Part shown: positions 28,081 to 39,424 of the stretch, in pieces | How positions within the stretch are numbered: the stretch's first letter is position 1 | How the letters are laid out: every line of letters starts with the position of its first letter | DNA from: Halomonas sp. GT | GTDB taxonomy: Bacteria > Pseudomonadota > Gammaproteobacteria > Pseudomonadales > Halomonadaceae | Length of the DNA stretch: 64,000 bases | Reading direction: 5' to 3' | Assembly: GCF_002082565.1 (NCBI RefSeq) | Contig: NZ_CP020562.1 | Location: 3,906,001 to 3,970,000, forward strand | Position numbers and translations under genes: made by a program | The notes under the pieces: generated by a model | What the model was told of the DNA's origin: nothing | What the model saw: the letters and a program-made list of their open reading frames with translations, nothing else | The model's database searches: none

Positions 28081-29952
28081 ATGTTTTCCTCCCTACGAGC
28101 CCGCATCTTACTAGCCGCCCTCACGGCCATTATTGTAGCCCTCATCATTAATGGCATAGCCAGCTACACCACCGTCAAACATCACAACACTCAACAAATA
28201 AGCCGCAATCTCAGTGCCGTTGTTAACGGTAACACTCAGGCGATTAATGAGTGGTTTAACGCTCGCTATACCATGCTGGCCAGCATGGATGATGCCGTCA
28301 GCAGCAGCGACCCGCTTGTCGCCTTACGTCAGTTGGCTGATTCCGGCAGTTTCATGACTGCCTATATGGCTTATCCCTCTACGTCTGATGCTGTTTTTTC
28401 TGATAACTGGCAGCCGCCTAGTGATTATGACCCTCGCCAACGCCCCTGGTATCAAGACGCTGCCAACGCCAAAGACACCATTATCACAGCGCCTTATGTC
28501 GACGCCCAAACAGGGGGGTTAATCGTTACCTTTGCACGCCCCTTCTACCGTAACGGACAGCTCGCTGCTGTCATTGGCGCAGACATCACCATTGAAGATG
28601 TTATTGATATTGTGGCCAGTATCGCCCCGACACCTTCAAGCTTTGGTTTTTTGACGACAGAAGATGGCACGCTGGTGGCACACCCTGACCCCGAGTTAAC
28701 GCTTGAGCCATCCTCTGTGCTGAGCAGCGACCTAACTAACGACAGCTTGGCTAGAATTATTCAAGCCGAAGAGCCTCAAGCGCTTGAGCTGCAAAACAGT
28801 GGCAAGCTGCTCATGGGCAGCACAGTGGGCGGCAGCAGTGGTTGGCAGTTAGTGGTGGCGCTTGATGAACACGAAGCCACCGCAGGCCTGCGTGCCATTG
28901 CGACCACCTCAATTATTACCCTGTTGATTGTCGCGGCCATCACCGCTGTTATATTTGGTGTGCTGCTGTCATTAATGCTTCGTCGACTGCTTGGCGTGCG
29001 TAATGCGATGGATAACATTGCCTCGGGAGATGGCGATTTAACCCAACGCCTGCCAGAAGAAGGCAACGATGAAGTGACTCAAATTGCTCAGGCGTTCAAC
29101 CGTTTTGTCGGCAAAATGGAAGCCGTGTTGGTTGATGTCCGCACGAGCAGTGAAGCGGTTCATCACGCGGCCAACGAAATTGCCATGGGTGGTCAGGATT
29201 TATCGCGCCGTACCGATAACGCGGCTGCAAGCCTGCAGCAAACGTCAGCGTCAATTGAGGAAATTACCAGCACCGTTCAACACACCGCCGCGTCCGCCCA
29301 GGAAGCCAACCAGCTCTCCCATGCAGCATCAAACGTCGCAAAGGAAGGCGGTCAAGTGGTGGCTAACGTCGTCACAACAATGGAAGACATTTCTCAAGCC
29401 TCTAATAAAATTGGTGAAATTGTCACGTTAATGAACAGCATTGCCTTCCAAACTAATCTGCTGGCACTCAACGCCTCCGTGGAAGCGGCTCGAGCAGGTG
29501 AACATGGCCGCGGCTTTGCCGTGGTGGCCGACGAGGTCCGCAAACTGGCGGGGCGCAGTAGCGATGCTGCTAACGATATTCAAAAGCTAATCGAAGACTC
29601 GCAAACCAAAGTCAACAATGGCACTTCTCTGGTACAAAATGCGGGGGCGACGATGCAGGATATTGTTTCCCATATCACCCGCGTTACCGATGTGCTGGAG
29701 GAGATTAACGCAGCCACCAGCGAGCAGAGCGACGGCATTCATCAAGTCAATATCGCCGTTGCCGAGCTTGATCGCATGACCCAGGAAAACGCCGCGATGG
29801 TTGAGGAGTCCACCACCGCCGCCGAGCAATTAAAAGAGCAAGCTGAACATCTCGCGGGGACTATCAGCAGTTTTAAGCTGTCCCACACCGCTACACCTGC
29901 TTTGCAAGTGCCCTATCAAGCACCTGACAGCCAACGTCGCCATATCGCCTAG
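28081..29952 (+). CDS. Methyl-accepting chemotaxis protein 1, dCache sensor
   Basis: A 623-residue membrane chemoreceptor. Helix 1 is at residues 8-30, a periplasmic double-Cache sensor at about 35-280, helix 2 near 280-300, a HAMP domain to about 355, and the cytoplasmic signalling hairpin to the end with tip [20 protein letters not shown]. The sensor contains [22 protein letters not shown] and IGADI, the pattern of the amino-acid-binding dCache_1 group, so amino acids or related amines are plausible ligands (inference). A FliA promoter precedes it. No CheR-tethering pentapeptide is seen at the C-terminus. MCP 2 follows after ten bases. Confidence 0.95.
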   Translation: MFSSLRARILLAALTAIIVALIINGIASYTTVKHHNTQQISRNLSAVVNGNTQAINEWFNARYTMLASMDDAVSSSDPLVALRQLADSGSFMTAYMAYPSTSDAVFSDNWQPPSDYDPRQRPWYQDAANAKDTIITAPYVDAQTGGLIVTFARPFYRNGQLAAVIGADITIEDVIDIVASIAPTPSSFGFLTTEDGTLVAHPDPELTLEPSSVLSSDLTNDSLARIIQAEEPQALELQNSGKLLMGSTVGGSSGWQLVVALDEHEATAGLRAIATTSIITLLIVAAITAVIFGVLLSLMLRRLLGVRNAMDNIASGDGDLTQRLPEEGNDEVTQIAQAFNRFVGKMEAVLVDVRTSSEAVHHAANEIAMGGQDLSRRTDNAAASLQQTSASIEEITSTVQHTAASAQEANQLSHAASNVAKEGGQVVANVVTTMEDISQASNKIGEIVTLMNSIAFQTNLLALNASVEAARAGEHGRGFAVVADEVRKLAGRSSDAANDIQKLIEDSQTKVNNGTSLVQNAGATMQDIVSHITRVTDVLEEINAATSEQSDGIHQVNIAVAELDRMTQENAAMVEESTTAAEQLKEQAEHLAGTISSFKLSHTATPALQVPYQAPDSQRRHIA

Positions 29953-29962
29953 GGATTACACT

Positions 29963-32080
29963 ATGCATTTTCGCTCGTTACGCTCTTTTGTCGTGGCACT
30001 AGCAGGCCCTTGCCTGTTAGCCATCGTGGCCGCCATGGTGGTGTATAACTTGATCGCCGCCGCTCACACCCAACAAACCGTGGATGACCACACCAGTGAG
30101 CTCATGGAAGGCGCGCTAGATGCCCGCTTAAACGCCATTGCCGATGCGGAAGGCCAACGCATTCAGCGCGAGCTGGACAAAGCGATGACGCTGGCCAGCC
30201 AACTAGCCACGACCAATGCGTTAATGGGCATGGAAGATGCAGAAGGCCAACGCGCGCTGTACTTAAGCCGCCGACAGCTCTCGAATCTTGTCCGTCAAAC
30301 CGTCGCCGATAATCCTGATCTATTGGATGCCTATATCGGCTGGGAGCCCAACGCCTTTGGAGATGACGCCCGCTACGCGGGTGACGAGCGCTACGGCCAT
30401 GACGGAAGCGGCCGCTTTATGCCCTGGTGGTACCGCACCGATGATGGCGAGCTGGCGATACTACCGCTAGGTGAGGACATGGAAAGCGAAACGCGCCTAG
30501 CCAGCGGCGTGCGCGAAGGCGAGTATTACCTGTGTCCGCGCGAAACCTTAGCGCCTTGTATTATCGACCCCGCAGCTTACGACTTTGGCGGCGAAACCCA
30601 GCTAGTCACCTCGTTCAATGCGCCAATTTTGGTGGATGGCGAATTTCGTGGAGTGGCGGGGATTGATTTGGCGCTTAACTTTATCCAAACCCTGTTAAGC
30701 GATGCTAACCAGGCGCTTTATAACGGCGCTGGACGGATGACACTGGTGGCGGGACGTGGTGGTTTGGTAGCAGATACCGCTGGCGAAGAAGCCCTGGGCT
30801 TGCCCGCTAGCGATTCGCTAAGTGACACGCTATTGGCAGGTATTGAGCAGGCAACAACGCAGGACAGCCTACACAGCAGCATGGCCGACGGCATGCTCCA
30901 GCGTTATCAGCCTATCACCCTTGGCAACACGGATCAGCCCTGGGTGCTGATACTGCAGCTCCCCGAGTCAGTGGTACTGGCCGAACTGAACGCCTTGCAA
31001 GACGTACTTAGTGAGCAGCGCCAACAAAACACGCTCGGCATGACACTGGTAGGCCTACTGCTGGCAGCCATTGGTGTCGGTGCACTGTGGTGGATTGGTG
31101 GACGAATCGCACGCCCTCTTAAACGCTTAGCCAACCGAATGGAAGAAATCGCGACAGGACATGGTGACCTTACCCAACGCTTGCCAGTTCATGGCCGCGA
31201 CGAGAGCGCAGCGGTAGCAGAACAGTTCAATGCCTTCGCGGAGAAAATCCAAACCATCTTGCTGGATGTACGGCGCAGCAGCGAAGCAGTCAACCATGCA
31301 GCCAATGAGATTACCCAAGGAGGGCACGATCTTTCACGGCGTACCGAACAGGCCGCTGCCAGCCTGCAACAGACCTCTTCAGCCATGGAAGAGATCAGCA
31401 GTACCGTTGGTCACACCACTCACGCCTCACAGGAAGCCAGCGGGCTTTCCCAAACAGCCTCGGAGCTAGCGTCCCGCACTGACAGTGCATTTGAACAGGT
31501 GGTCGCCACGATGACGGATATTCGCACCAACTCTGATGAAATTCAGAGCATTGTCAGCGTCATTGATGGCATCGCTTTCCAGACTAACCTACTGGCGCTA
31601 AACGCATCCGTAGAAGCTGCCCGTGCTGGGGAGCATGGTCGTGGTTTTGCCGTCGTGGCTGATGAGGTACGTAAACTCGCCTCGCGCAGCAGCGACGCCG
31701 CCAAAGATATTCGCCAACGTATTGATGCCTCAGCCGGTAAGGTAGAAAGCGGCACACAAATGGTGCGCGATGCCGAAGCCGCTATGCATGAACTGGCTCA
31801 AAGCGTGACGCGTGTTACTCAAATGCTGGGCGATATCAGTACGGCCGCGCGAGAGCAAAACGACGGTATTAGTCAGGTAAGCATTGCCGTTACCGATCTA
31901 GACCAGATGACTCAGCAAAACGCAGCCCTAGTACAAGAGTCCACCACCGCCGCCGAACAGCTTAAAGATCAGGCGGACCGGCTCGATGCACTGGTGGGTG
32001 GGTTCACGCTTGAAGCACATGACAGCCGCCATACACAGGGCCAGCGCACACTGCCTGCGCCAGCGCTGGCACAGTACTAA
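29963..32080 (+). CDS. Methyl-accepting chemotaxis protein 2, large Cache sensor
   Basis: A 705-residue chemoreceptor whose sensor differs from its neighbours. Helix 1 at about 8-32, periplasmic region to about 355 with a long helix rich in charged residues, then [12 protein letters not shown] and RFMPWWYR (near residues 115-155), a Cache variant seen in many proteobacterial receptors, and GVAGIDLAL. Helix 2 near 360-380, HAMP, and the signalling tip [17 protein letters not shown]. The C-terminal half is about two-thirds identical to MCP 1 by eye, the sensor is not. Only ten bases separate it from MCP 1, so it should share the FliA promoter. Confidence 0.94.
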   Translation: MHFRSLRSFVVALAGPCLLAIVAAMVVYNLIAAAHTQQTVDDHTSELMEGALDARLNAIADAEGQRIQRELDKAMTLASQLATTNALMGMEDAEGQRALYLSRRQLSNLVRQTVADNPDLLDAYIGWEPNAFGDDARYAGDERYGHDGSGRFMPWWYRTDDGELAILPLGEDMESETRLASGVREGEYYLCPRETLAPCIIDPAAYDFGGETQLVTSFNAPILVDGEFRGVAGIDLALNFIQTLLSDANQALYNGAGRMTLVAGRGGLVADTAGEEALGLPASDSLSDTLLAGIEQATTQDSLHSSMADGMLQRYQPITLGNTDQPWVLILQLPESVVLAELNALQDVLSEQRQQNTLGMTLVGLLLAAIGVGALWWIGGRIARPLKRLANRMEEIATGHGDLTQRLPVHGRDESAAVAEQFNAFAEKIQTILLDVRRSSEAVNHAANEITQGGHDLSRRTEQAAASLQQTSSAMEEISSTVGHTTHASQEASGLSQTASELASRTDSAFEQVVATMTDIRTNSDEIQSIVSVIDGIAFQTNLLALNASVEAARAGEHGRGFAVVADEVRKLASRSSDAAKDIRQRIDASAGKVESGTQMVRDAEAAMHELAQSVTRVTQMLGDISTAAREQNDGISQVSIAVTDLDQMTQQNAALVQESTTAAEQLKDQADRLDALVGGFTLEAHDSRHTQGQRTLPAPALAQY

Positions 32081-32273
32081 CCTACTATAAAATCAGGCCG
32101 CCAGGGGATCGGTAGTAGCGGAGGTTTATCGCTACGCTGGGCTCCGGCGGTCCTTAGCCTGCCAGGCCTCATTTCGAGGCCCACCTCGTTATCCACCCTG
32201 CCTTAGCTCCGTTTACTTCAGTGCGTGTTTTCCCACTTACGAACCGATAACAACACGATATTAAGCATACGCC

Positions 32274-32300
32274 TAAAGTCGTATTCATTGGTGCCGATAG
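32274..32300 (+). promoter_or_regulatory. FliA (sigma-28) promoter of MCP 3
   Basis: TAAAGTCG-N11-GCCGATAG fits the sigma-28 consensus with exact spacing. It lies 114 bases ahead of the MCP 3 start, leaving a long leader that contains the tandem repeat. Confidence 0.85.
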
Positions 32301-32308
32301 TAGGGCTG

Positions 32309-32364
32309 CAGATAGTACCTATCAGATAGTACGTAACAGATAGTACGTAACAGATAGTACATAC
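32309..32364 (+). repeat. Tandem 14-bp repeat, four units, in the MCP 3 leader
   Basis: Units CAGATAGTACNTAN at 32309, 32323, 32337 and 32351; the middle two are identical. A fifth, degraded unit (CGATAGTAGGGCTG) overlaps the FliA -10 element, so the array may have grown from promoter-proximal sequence. Confidence 0.9.
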
Positions 32365-32414
32365 AAAGTGGTCTATTTCAGGCCTTAGCTTTCCTAAATA
32401 GCGAGACTATATTC

Positions 32415-34271
32415 ATGCTGTCGTCCCTACGCTTGCGTATTCTCATCATCACGTTACTGGTAATTACGCTAGCACTGGCTATTAATGCCTCAGTCAGCTA
32501 CCTGACCCTGCAAACACATAATGACCAGCAGGTAACTCGGCAGTTGGCCTCTATTGCGCAGGGTAACGCCCTAGCAATTGAGGAGTGGATTGATGCCCGA
32601 GCCGCCATACTAGAAGCAGCGCGCGCACCCGTGCTCGATAACGACCCGCTTGCGCCACTTGTCCAGTTAGCAGAGTCAGGCGGTTTCCTAGCGGCCTTTT
32701 ACGGCCAATCCGATGGTAGCCACCTTTCGTCCGATGGCTGGGTACCTGGCAGTGATTATGATCCACGTCAACGTGACTGGTACCAAGCAGCAACAAAGCA
32801 GGATCGTACTATCGTCTCGTTGCCTTACGTGGACGCTAATAGCAATCAGCTAGTGGTTACCTTTGCTACACCAGTTAAGCGTAATGGCCGTTTATATGGG
32901 GTGATCGGCGGCGATGTCGTCATCAACAACCTTGTCAGTCAGGTCAACGCTATTCGGCCAACGCCTTCGAGTTTTGCCTTTCTAAGTAGCAAAGGTGAAA
33001 CAGTGATTGCCCACCCCGACACTGCACTGACGCTCAAACCGCTGAGTCGAATTAGCGACACCTTGTCCCCTGCGGCCATCGAACAGCTGAGCACTGCGCA
33101 AGACGCTTGGGAGCCTATCGAAGTCGGCGGCCTGGATAAGCGACTCTCAGTGACCCCGATTGCAGGAACCGACTGGGAACTCGGCGTGGCGCTAGATGAG
33201 CATGAAGCCACTGCAGGGCTGCGTGCCATCCTCAAGTCGTCATTGTTTACGCTAATCGCCATCATTGCTGTCACAGCTCTGCTGTTGAGCCTGTGGCTCA
33301 AGCATACTTTCGCTGGCCTAGAACGGGCTCGTGATGCCCTGGATGATATTGCCAGCGGTGAAGGCGATCTAACCCGCCGACTTCCCGAACAGGGCCGTGA
33401 TGAAGTGGCTCAGATTTGCGGTGCCTTCAACCGTTTTGTGGGCAAAATGGAAGCGGTATTGGTTGATGTACGCACCAGTAGCGACTCGGTGCACCATGCC
33501 GCTAACGAAATTGCACTGGGCGGCCAGGATCTATCCCGGCGTACCGATAACGCGGCTTCTAGCCTGCAGCAGACCTCTGCCTCAGTAGAGCAGATAACGA
33601 GCACTGTGGAGCACACCGCCGCCTCGGCCCAAGAAGCCAACAAGCTCTCCCATACGGCCTCGAAAGTAGCGAAAGAAGGAGGGCAAGTGGTCGCCAATGT
33701 GGTTACCACGATGGAAGACATTTCCCAGGCCTCCCATAAAATTGGCGAAATCGTCACGCTAATGAACAGTATTGCGTTCCAAACCAATTTATTGGCCCTC
33801 AATGCATCCGTAGAAGCCGCCCGGGCAGGGGAACATGGCCGTGGTTTTGCCGTAGTTGCTGATGAAGTACGGAAATTAGCAGGACGCAGTAGTGAAGCCG
33901 CCAACGATATTCAAAAACTCATTGAAGACTCACAAAGCAGAGTGAATAACGGTACTGCATTAGTGCAAAACGCGGGCGCAACCATGCAAGACATCGTCGC
34001 TCATATCACTCGCGTCACCGATGTGTTGGAAGAAATCAATTCCGCCACAAGTGAGCAGAGCGATGGCATCAAACAGATCAACATCGCCGTGTCTGAACTT
34101 GACCGTATGACCCAGGAGAATGCTGCCATGGTGGAAGAATCCACCACTGCCGCTGAACAGCTGAAAGAGCAAGCTGATCATCTTAAGGGTACCATCAGCA
34201 GCTTTAAACTGTCTCAACACCCCTCGGCTCCTCTGATAGTCAACTCGACCAACGCTTTGCCATCGTATTAA
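32415..34271 (+). CDS. Methyl-accepting chemotaxis protein 3, dCache sensor
   Basis: A 618-residue chemoreceptor and close paralogue of MCP 1. Helix 1 at 8-30, dCache sensor to about 275 with [23 protein letters not shown] and IGGDV, helix 2 near 278-298, HAMP, and a signalling domain nearly identical to MCP 1 around [20 protein letters not shown]. The sensor has diverged much more than the signalling half, which indicates a duplication followed by ligand specialisation. It has its own FliA promoter. It converges with finR after about 20 bases. Confidence 0.95.
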   Translation: MLSSLRLRILIITLLVITLALAINASVSYLTLQTHNDQQVTRQLASIAQGNALAIEEWIDARAAILEAARAPVLDNDPLAPLVQLAESGGFLAAFYGQSDGSHLSSDGWVPGSDYDPRQRDWYQAATKQDRTIVSLPYVDANSNQLVVTFATPVKRNGRLYGVIGGDVVINNLVSQVNAIRPTPSSFAFLSSKGETVIAHPDTALTLKPLSRISDTLSPAAIEQLSTAQDAWEPIEVGGLDKRLSVTPIAGTDWELGVALDEHEATAGLRAILKSSLFTLIAIIAVTALLLSLWLKHTFAGLERARDALDDIASGEGDLTRRLPEQGRDEVAQICGAFNRFVGKMEAVLVDVRTSSDSVHHAANEIALGGQDLSRRTDNAASSLQQTSASVEQITSTVEHTAASAQEANKLSHTASKVAKEGGQVVANVVTTMEDISQASHKIGEIVTLMNSIAFQTNLLALNASVEAARAGEHGRGFAVVADEVRKLAGRSSEAANDIQKLIEDSQSRVNNGTALVQNAGATMQDIVAHITRVTDVLEEINSATSEQSDGIKQINIAVSELDRMTQENAAMVEESTTAAEQLKEQADHLKGTISSFKLSQHPSAPLIVNSTNALPSY

Positions 34272-34291
34272 GTGACTATCATATTGAGTGA

Positions 34292-35218
34292 CTAAGGAAT
34301 CGGCGGTAGTGGAATATCATCACTGCGTTTGGCACCCGCCGTCATCTCTCGGCAAAGTCGCAAGAACTCTCGTACCCCCGTGGTAAGGTACTTGTGGCGG
34401 TGCCAGATGAAAGTGAACTGACGTTTTAAGTCTAATTCCGGTGTTGGCAGAGGCACTAAGCTGCCACGCCGGAAAGCATCACGCAGTGCTAGCCTAGAAA
34501 CGCAGCCAATCCCCAGGCCGGACTCTACTGCCCGCTTAATACCTTCGGTATGTTCAAGCTCCAACAGGGTATTAAACCGACTACGCCGATGCCGAGCGGC
34601 GTGCTCAAGGGTCATGCGGGTGCCAGAGCCCTCCTCGCGCATAATCCAGTCTTCACGCAACAGCTGTTCCAGCTCAAGATGCTCGCGACCCGCCAACGGG
34701 TGGCGCGGCGAGCAGAATACGCACAGCTCATCCTCTACCCATGGTTGGCTGATAATCATATCGTCGTCGCACTGCCCTTCAATCAGCCCTAAATCAAGCG
34801 AGTGCTGGCGTACACTCTCAATGATGTGACGCGTGTTACGCACCGCTAGCCGCACCCGACTGCCGGGGTAGCGCTGCATGAAATCGCTGATCAACAGAGT
34901 TGCTAGATAGTTGCCAATGGTTAGCGTTGCGCCCACATCTAATGCGCCTACGCCCTGCTGGCCGCGCAACAGTTCCTCAACCTCTTCGGCCCTGTCCAGC
35001 AGGGCTACCGCTTTTGGCAACAGTTGAAAGCCCAATGCATTAAGCTTCAGCCGTTTTCCCATGCGGTCGAGAAGCTGGCAGTCAAATTGACGTTCAAGCT
35101 CCGCTAGCGACGTACTGGTAGCAGATTGGGACATGGCAAGGGCACGCGCCGCCTGGGAAACACTTTCGTGCTGGGCGACGGCCACAAAGACTTCCAACTG
35201 GCGCAGGGTGTAATGCAT
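34292..35218 (-). CDS. finR: LysR-type regulator, FinR-like
   Basis: A 308-residue LysR regulator. The N-terminal helix-turn-helix covers MHYTLRQLEVFVAVAQHESVS-type residues 1-60 (ARALAMSQSATSTSLAELE); the effector domain follows from about residue 90, with GLIEGQCDDDMI and EEGSGTRMTLE. It is divergent from fpr across 183 bases; in Pseudomonas the same arrangement is finR-fprA, where FinR activates fpr under superoxide stress and other conditions. The name rests on that synteny and on general similarity, not on a full alignment. Confidence 0.82.
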   Translation of the reverse strand: MHYTLRQLEVFVAVAQHESVSQAARALAMSQSATSTSLAELERQFDCQLLDRMGKRLKLNALGFQLLPKAVALLDRAEEVEELLRGQQGVGALDVGATLTIGNYLATLLISDFMQRYPGSRVRLAVRNTRHIIESVRQHSLDLGLIEGQCDDDMIISQPWVEDELCVFCSPRHPLAGREHLELEQLLREDWIMREEGSGTRMTLEHAARHRRSRFNTLLELEHTEGIKRAVESGLGIGCVSRLALRDAFRRGSLVPLPTPELDLKRQFTFIWHRHKYLTTGVREFLRLCREMTAGAKRSDDIPLPPIP

Positions 35219-35401
35219 AGAGACAACCTATCTTGTTTCAGCGGCATATCTATTTTTTAGATAAGTGTTATCAGTATAATTTGCTTAACAGATATATCCC
35301 GGTTTATTTAGAATTAGCAGCAACATATTTAGCCATCTTTTATGCTTTTTTAGAATATGGCAGACGAGGCTTAGGCCACTCTGCCCATTGGAGGAGTTAG
35401 C

Positions 35402-36178
35402 ATGAGCAAGTTTGCCCTGGAAGAAGTCCTCAGCGTTCACCACTGGAACGACACCCTGTTCAGCTTCCGCACCACTCGCGAGCGTAGCCTACGCTTCAAA
35501 AATGGTCAGTTTGTGATGATTGGTCTGGAAGTGAACGGCAAGCCGTTAATGCGTGCTTACTCCATTGCCAGCCCCAACTATGAAGACCATCTGGAATTTT
35601 TCAGCATCAAAGTACCCGATGGCCCGCTCACTTCGCGCTTGCAGCACCTTCAAGTTGGCGACCAAATTATGGTCAGCCGCAAGCCTACGGGCACGCTGGT
35701 ATGCGATGACTTACTTCCAGGCCGAAACCTTTACATGCTTTCCACCGGAACGGGCCTTGCACCGTTCATGAGCCTGATCCAAGACCCAGAAGTGTACGAG
35801 CGCTTTGAAAAAGTGGTGCTGGTGCATGGCGTGCGCGAAGTATCTGAACTTGCCTATGCCGACTTCATTACCAAAGAACTGCCTGCTCACGAATATTTAG
35901 GCGAAGAAATTGCCGAGAAGCTGGTGTACTACCCCACGGTCACCCGTGAAGAATTCCACACAATGGGACGCCTGACCGATCACATTCGCAGCGGCAAGCT
36001 GTTTGAAGATACCGGTCTTCCGCCGATTGATCCGCGCCAAGACCGCGCGATGATTTGCGGCAGCCCCGCCATGCTCGACGACACGAGCGCACTATTGGAC
36101 GAACTGGGCCTGAATATTTCCCCGCGGATGGGCGAGCCGGGTGATTACGTAATTGAGCGAGCCTTTGTTGAAAAGTAA
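35402..36178 (+). CDS. fpr: Ferredoxin/flavodoxin-NADP+ reductase
   Basis: A 258-residue FAD enzyme that moves electrons between NADPH and ferredoxin or flavodoxin. FAD motif RAYSIASPNYEDHLEFFSIKV near residue 50, phosphate-binding PTGTLVCDDL, NADP motif LSTGTGLAPFMSLIQDPE near residue 112, and the C-terminus GDYVIERAFVEK typical of the Azotobacter/Pseudomonas subclass. GGAGG lies six bases before the ATG. Divergent from finR, its likely regulator. A terminator follows. Confidence 0.95.
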   Translation: MSKFALEEVLSVHHWNDTLFSFRTTRERSLRFKNGQFVMIGLEVNGKPLMRAYSIASPNYEDHLEFFSIKVPDGPLTSRLQHLQVGDQIMVSRKPTGTLVCDDLLPGRNLYMLSTGTGLAPFMSLIQDPEVYERFEKVVLVHGVREVSELAYADFITKELPAHEYLGEEIAEKLVYYPTVTREEFHTMGRLTDHIRSGKLFEDTGLPPIDPRQDRAMICGSPAMLDDTSALLDELGLNISPRMGEPGDYVIERAFVEK

Positions 36179-36237
36179 GGAGTGAAGAGTAATAAATAGA
36201 AGGCAGGGAAAGTGTTTGCCAACAAGTAAGAAAACGC

Positions 36238-36275
36238 AACGCCCCTCTAAGCAGACCGCTTAACGGGGCGTTTTG
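36238..36275. terminator. Bidirectional terminator between fpr and glnK
   Basis: Outer stem AACGCCCC/GGGGCGTT and inner stem TAAGC/GCTTA with a five-base loop, followed by TTTT. Serves the two convergent genes. Confidence 0.85.
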
Positions 36276-36306
36276 GTAACTTTTAGGGAGTGAACACCCG
36301 TCGCGA

Positions 36307-36672
<366 letters not shown>

Positions 36673-36789
36673 TTATTAAAGGTTGGCGGGACACTGCTGT
36701 TAGCCAAGCCCGTTAGCGTTAAGCATACACCGCTACAGGCAGAGAATAAAAAATCAACGCCAATGGATTGTAAGAATGCACTAAGGCAA

Positions 36790-36815
36790 AAAGGCCTCCC
36801 GATAGGGAGGCCAAA
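36790..36815 (-). terminator. Terminator after amtB
   Basis: GGCCTCCC/GGGAGGCC with a four-base loop; on the minus strand it is followed by CTTTTTGCC. Separates amtB from glnK copy A. Confidence 0.9.
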
Positions 36816-36847
36816 AGAGCACGCCAGCTCATTTAATTAGCGTAAGC

Positions 36848-38095
36848 TTATTTCTTAACGCTAAATTCGGGATAGGCTTCAAGACCGCACTCAGCAATAT
36901 CGACACCTTCATACTCTTCTTCTTCGCTGACGCGGATGCCCATGATGGCTTTCAGCACCAACCATACCACCAGGCTCGCGACGAATACCCAGCCAAAGAT
37001 ACCAACAATACCGATCAGCTGTGCGCCGAAAGAAGCGTCGCCATTGGTCAACGGTACCGCAAGCACGCCCCAGATACCCACCACACCGTGTACCGAGATC
37101 GCACCGACCGGATCATCAAGCTTCAGTTTGTCCAGCGTGACGATCGCAGCGACAACGATCAAGCCACCCACAGCCCCAATCACCGCAGCGCCCAGCGCAG
37201 AGGGTGAAAGAGGATCGGCAGTAATCGCGACAAGACCAGCCAGTGCACCGTTAAGTGCCATGGTAAGATCCGCTTTACGGAACCACAGTTTGGCAAGAAT
37301 CAGTGCGGCAAGCACGCCACCAGCAGCGGCCGCATTGGTGTTAACAAACACCTGAGCAACGTTGTTGGCAGAGCTGATGTCGGACATTTTCAACTCAGAG
37401 CCACCGTTGAAACCGAACCAACCCATCCAAAGAATGAAGGTACCCAGTGTGGCCAGCGGCATGTTGGCGCCTGGAATCGCATGGATAGACCCATCTTTAC
37501 CGTACTTACCTTTACGTGGGCCAAGCACCAATACACCCGCTAAGGCAGCCGCGGCACCTGCTAAGTGAACAATCCCAGAACCCGCGTAATCGGAATAACC
37601 GACTTCAGACAACCAACCGCCGCCCCATGTCCAGTAGCCAGACACTGGATAAATAAAGGCTGTCATCACCACCGCGAAGGCCAGGAATGCCCACAGCTTC
37701 ATGCGCTCAGCAACCGCACCAGACACAATCGACATGGCAGTTGCCACGAACACTACCTGGAAGAAAAAGTCAGAGCGCATTGAGTAGTAAGGCGCATCAT
37801 CACCGCCTGCAGTCACTGCATCCACGCTGTTTTCAGCGCCGATTAAGAAACCAAGGTTGGGTAAGAAGCCACCTGCGCTGCTGGAATACATGATGTAGTA
37901 ACCCACCAGCAAGTACATGGTGCAGGCAATTGCAAACAGCGCGATATTTTTGGTCAGGATTTCGGCGGTGTTTTTTGACCGAACCAAGCCAGCTTCAAGC
38001 ATTGAGAAGCCAGCGGCCATCCACATTACGAGCACGCCGCAAATCAAGAAGTAAAACGTATCGAGCGCATAGCTCAAATCAGCTAACTCATTCAT
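36848..38095 (-). CDS. amtB: Ammonium transporter
   Basis: A 415-residue Amt/Rh channel with eleven membrane helices. Diagnostic segments: WMAAGFSMLEAGLVRSKN, DYAGSGIVHLAGAAAALAG (first pore histidine in GIVHL), GWFGFNGGSELK, and ISVHGVVGIWGVLAVP (second pore histidine). There is no obvious signal peptide, as in many Amt proteins other than E. coli AmtB. It lies 56 bases downstream of glnK copy B, the conserved glnK-amtB operon; GlnK binds and closes the channel when ammonium is plentiful. Confidence 0.96.
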   Translation of the reverse strand: MNELADLSYALDTFYFLICGVLVMWMAAGFSMLEAGLVRSKNTAEILTKNIALFAIACTMYLLVGYYIMYSSSAGGFLPNLGFLIGAENSVDAVTAGGDDAPYYSMRSDFFFQVVFVATAMSIVSGAVAERMKLWAFLAFAVVMTAFIYPVSGYWTWGGGWLSEVGYSDYAGSGIVHLAGAAAALAGVLVLGPRKGKYGKDGSIHAIPGANMPLATLGTFILWMGWFGFNGGSELKMSDISSANNVAQVFVNTNAAAAGGVLAALILAKLWFRKADLTMALNGALAGLVAITADPLSPSALGAAVIGAVGGLIVVAAIVTLDKLKLDDPVGAISVHGVVGIWGVLAVPLTNGDASFGAQLIGIVGIFGWVFVASLVVWLVLKAIMGIRVSEEEEYEGVDIAECGLEAYPEFSVKK

Positions 38096-38151
38096 GAGGT
38101 GTTCCCCGTTGTATTAAGAGAAGTTATACGTAAAAGGCAGGCCGGAAAGCG

Positions 38152-38837
<686 letters not shown>

Positions 38838-39188
38838 ATGGCGCCTCAAGATCGCATTAGCCGTTTAGCCCAGCAAATTGGGGATCGTTTGCAGAACGCG
38901 TCCCAAGCCCCGGAAGATATTCAAAAAGGCGTACAGCAGGTAGTGCGTGGTGCCTTTGACAGGCTAGAGCTGGTGTCACGGGAAGACTTTGATATTTTGA
39001 TGGATGTATTACAACGCACCCGTTCCCGCGTTGAAGCCCTGGAGCGCCAAGTGGCCAGCCTTGAGGCAGCGGTGGAAGCCTCTACCTCAACAAGCAGCAC
39101 CCCGGTTGAAGCAGAAGCGCCACCAACGCCCACTAAGCCCCACAGCGCTCAAACTGAAAACACCCAGCCGCCTAAAGCGGATACCTGA
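38838..39188 (+). CDS. ubiK: Ubiquinone biosynthesis accessory factor UbiK (YqiC)
   Basis: A 116-residue coiled-coil protein (formerly BMFP/YqiC). The conserved region is residues 6-80: ISRLAQQIGDRL, KGVQQVVRGAFDRLELVSREDFDIL and the coiled coil TRSRVEALERQVASLEA. UbiK binds UbiJ and aids the aerobic ubiquinone-synthesis complex. The C-terminal 35 residues are a Thr/Pro-rich disordered tail longer than in E. coli. Preceded by AAGGAGAGAG; monocistronic. Confidence 0.92.
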   Translation: MAPQDRISRLAQQIGDRLQNASQAPEDIQKGVQQVVRGAFDRLELVSREDFDILMDVLQRTRSRVEALERQVASLEAAVEASTSTSSTPVEAEAPPTPTKPHSAQTENTQPPKADT

Positions 39189-39249
39189 GCGTAAGCGACA
39201 TTCTGTTGCCAGCGGCAAGCAATTCTCCTTGCCGCTGACTCTTCCTGTT

Positions 39250-39268
39250 AATAATAATCACTATCATT
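39250..39268 (+). promoter_or_regulatory. Fur-box-like site upstream of the AraC gene
   Basis: AATAATAATCACTATCATT resembles the 19-bp Fur consensus GATAATGATAATCATTATC. It lies about 157 bases ahead of the AraC-family gene. Confidence 0.6.
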
Positions 39269-39424
39269 GACATTCGGTATGATGGTGATATCTTGCCTGT
39301 ACGATAATTTTTTACCTCTTTTGAGCACCAATAAAGGGCAGCCATACAAAGCAGTCCCACATTGAAACTCATATTGAATAGGTAACTGCACCAAGCTGCC
39401 CTCACCGCGATTACTATCACCACG

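Larger units (their letters stand above)
32081..32414. other. 334-base intergenic region before MCP 3
   Basis: No protein gene is supported. The left half is GC-rich with partly self-complementary runs (AGGCCTCATTTCGAGGCCC hairpin near 32164-32184), a possible weak terminator for MCP 1-2. The right half holds a FliA promoter and a 14-bp tandem array, listed separately. Confidence 0.7.

Noticed and set aside
32309..32364. Possible CRISPR array
   Set aside because: Units are 14 bp and directly adjacent without spacers; no cas genes are present. It is a simple tandem repeat.
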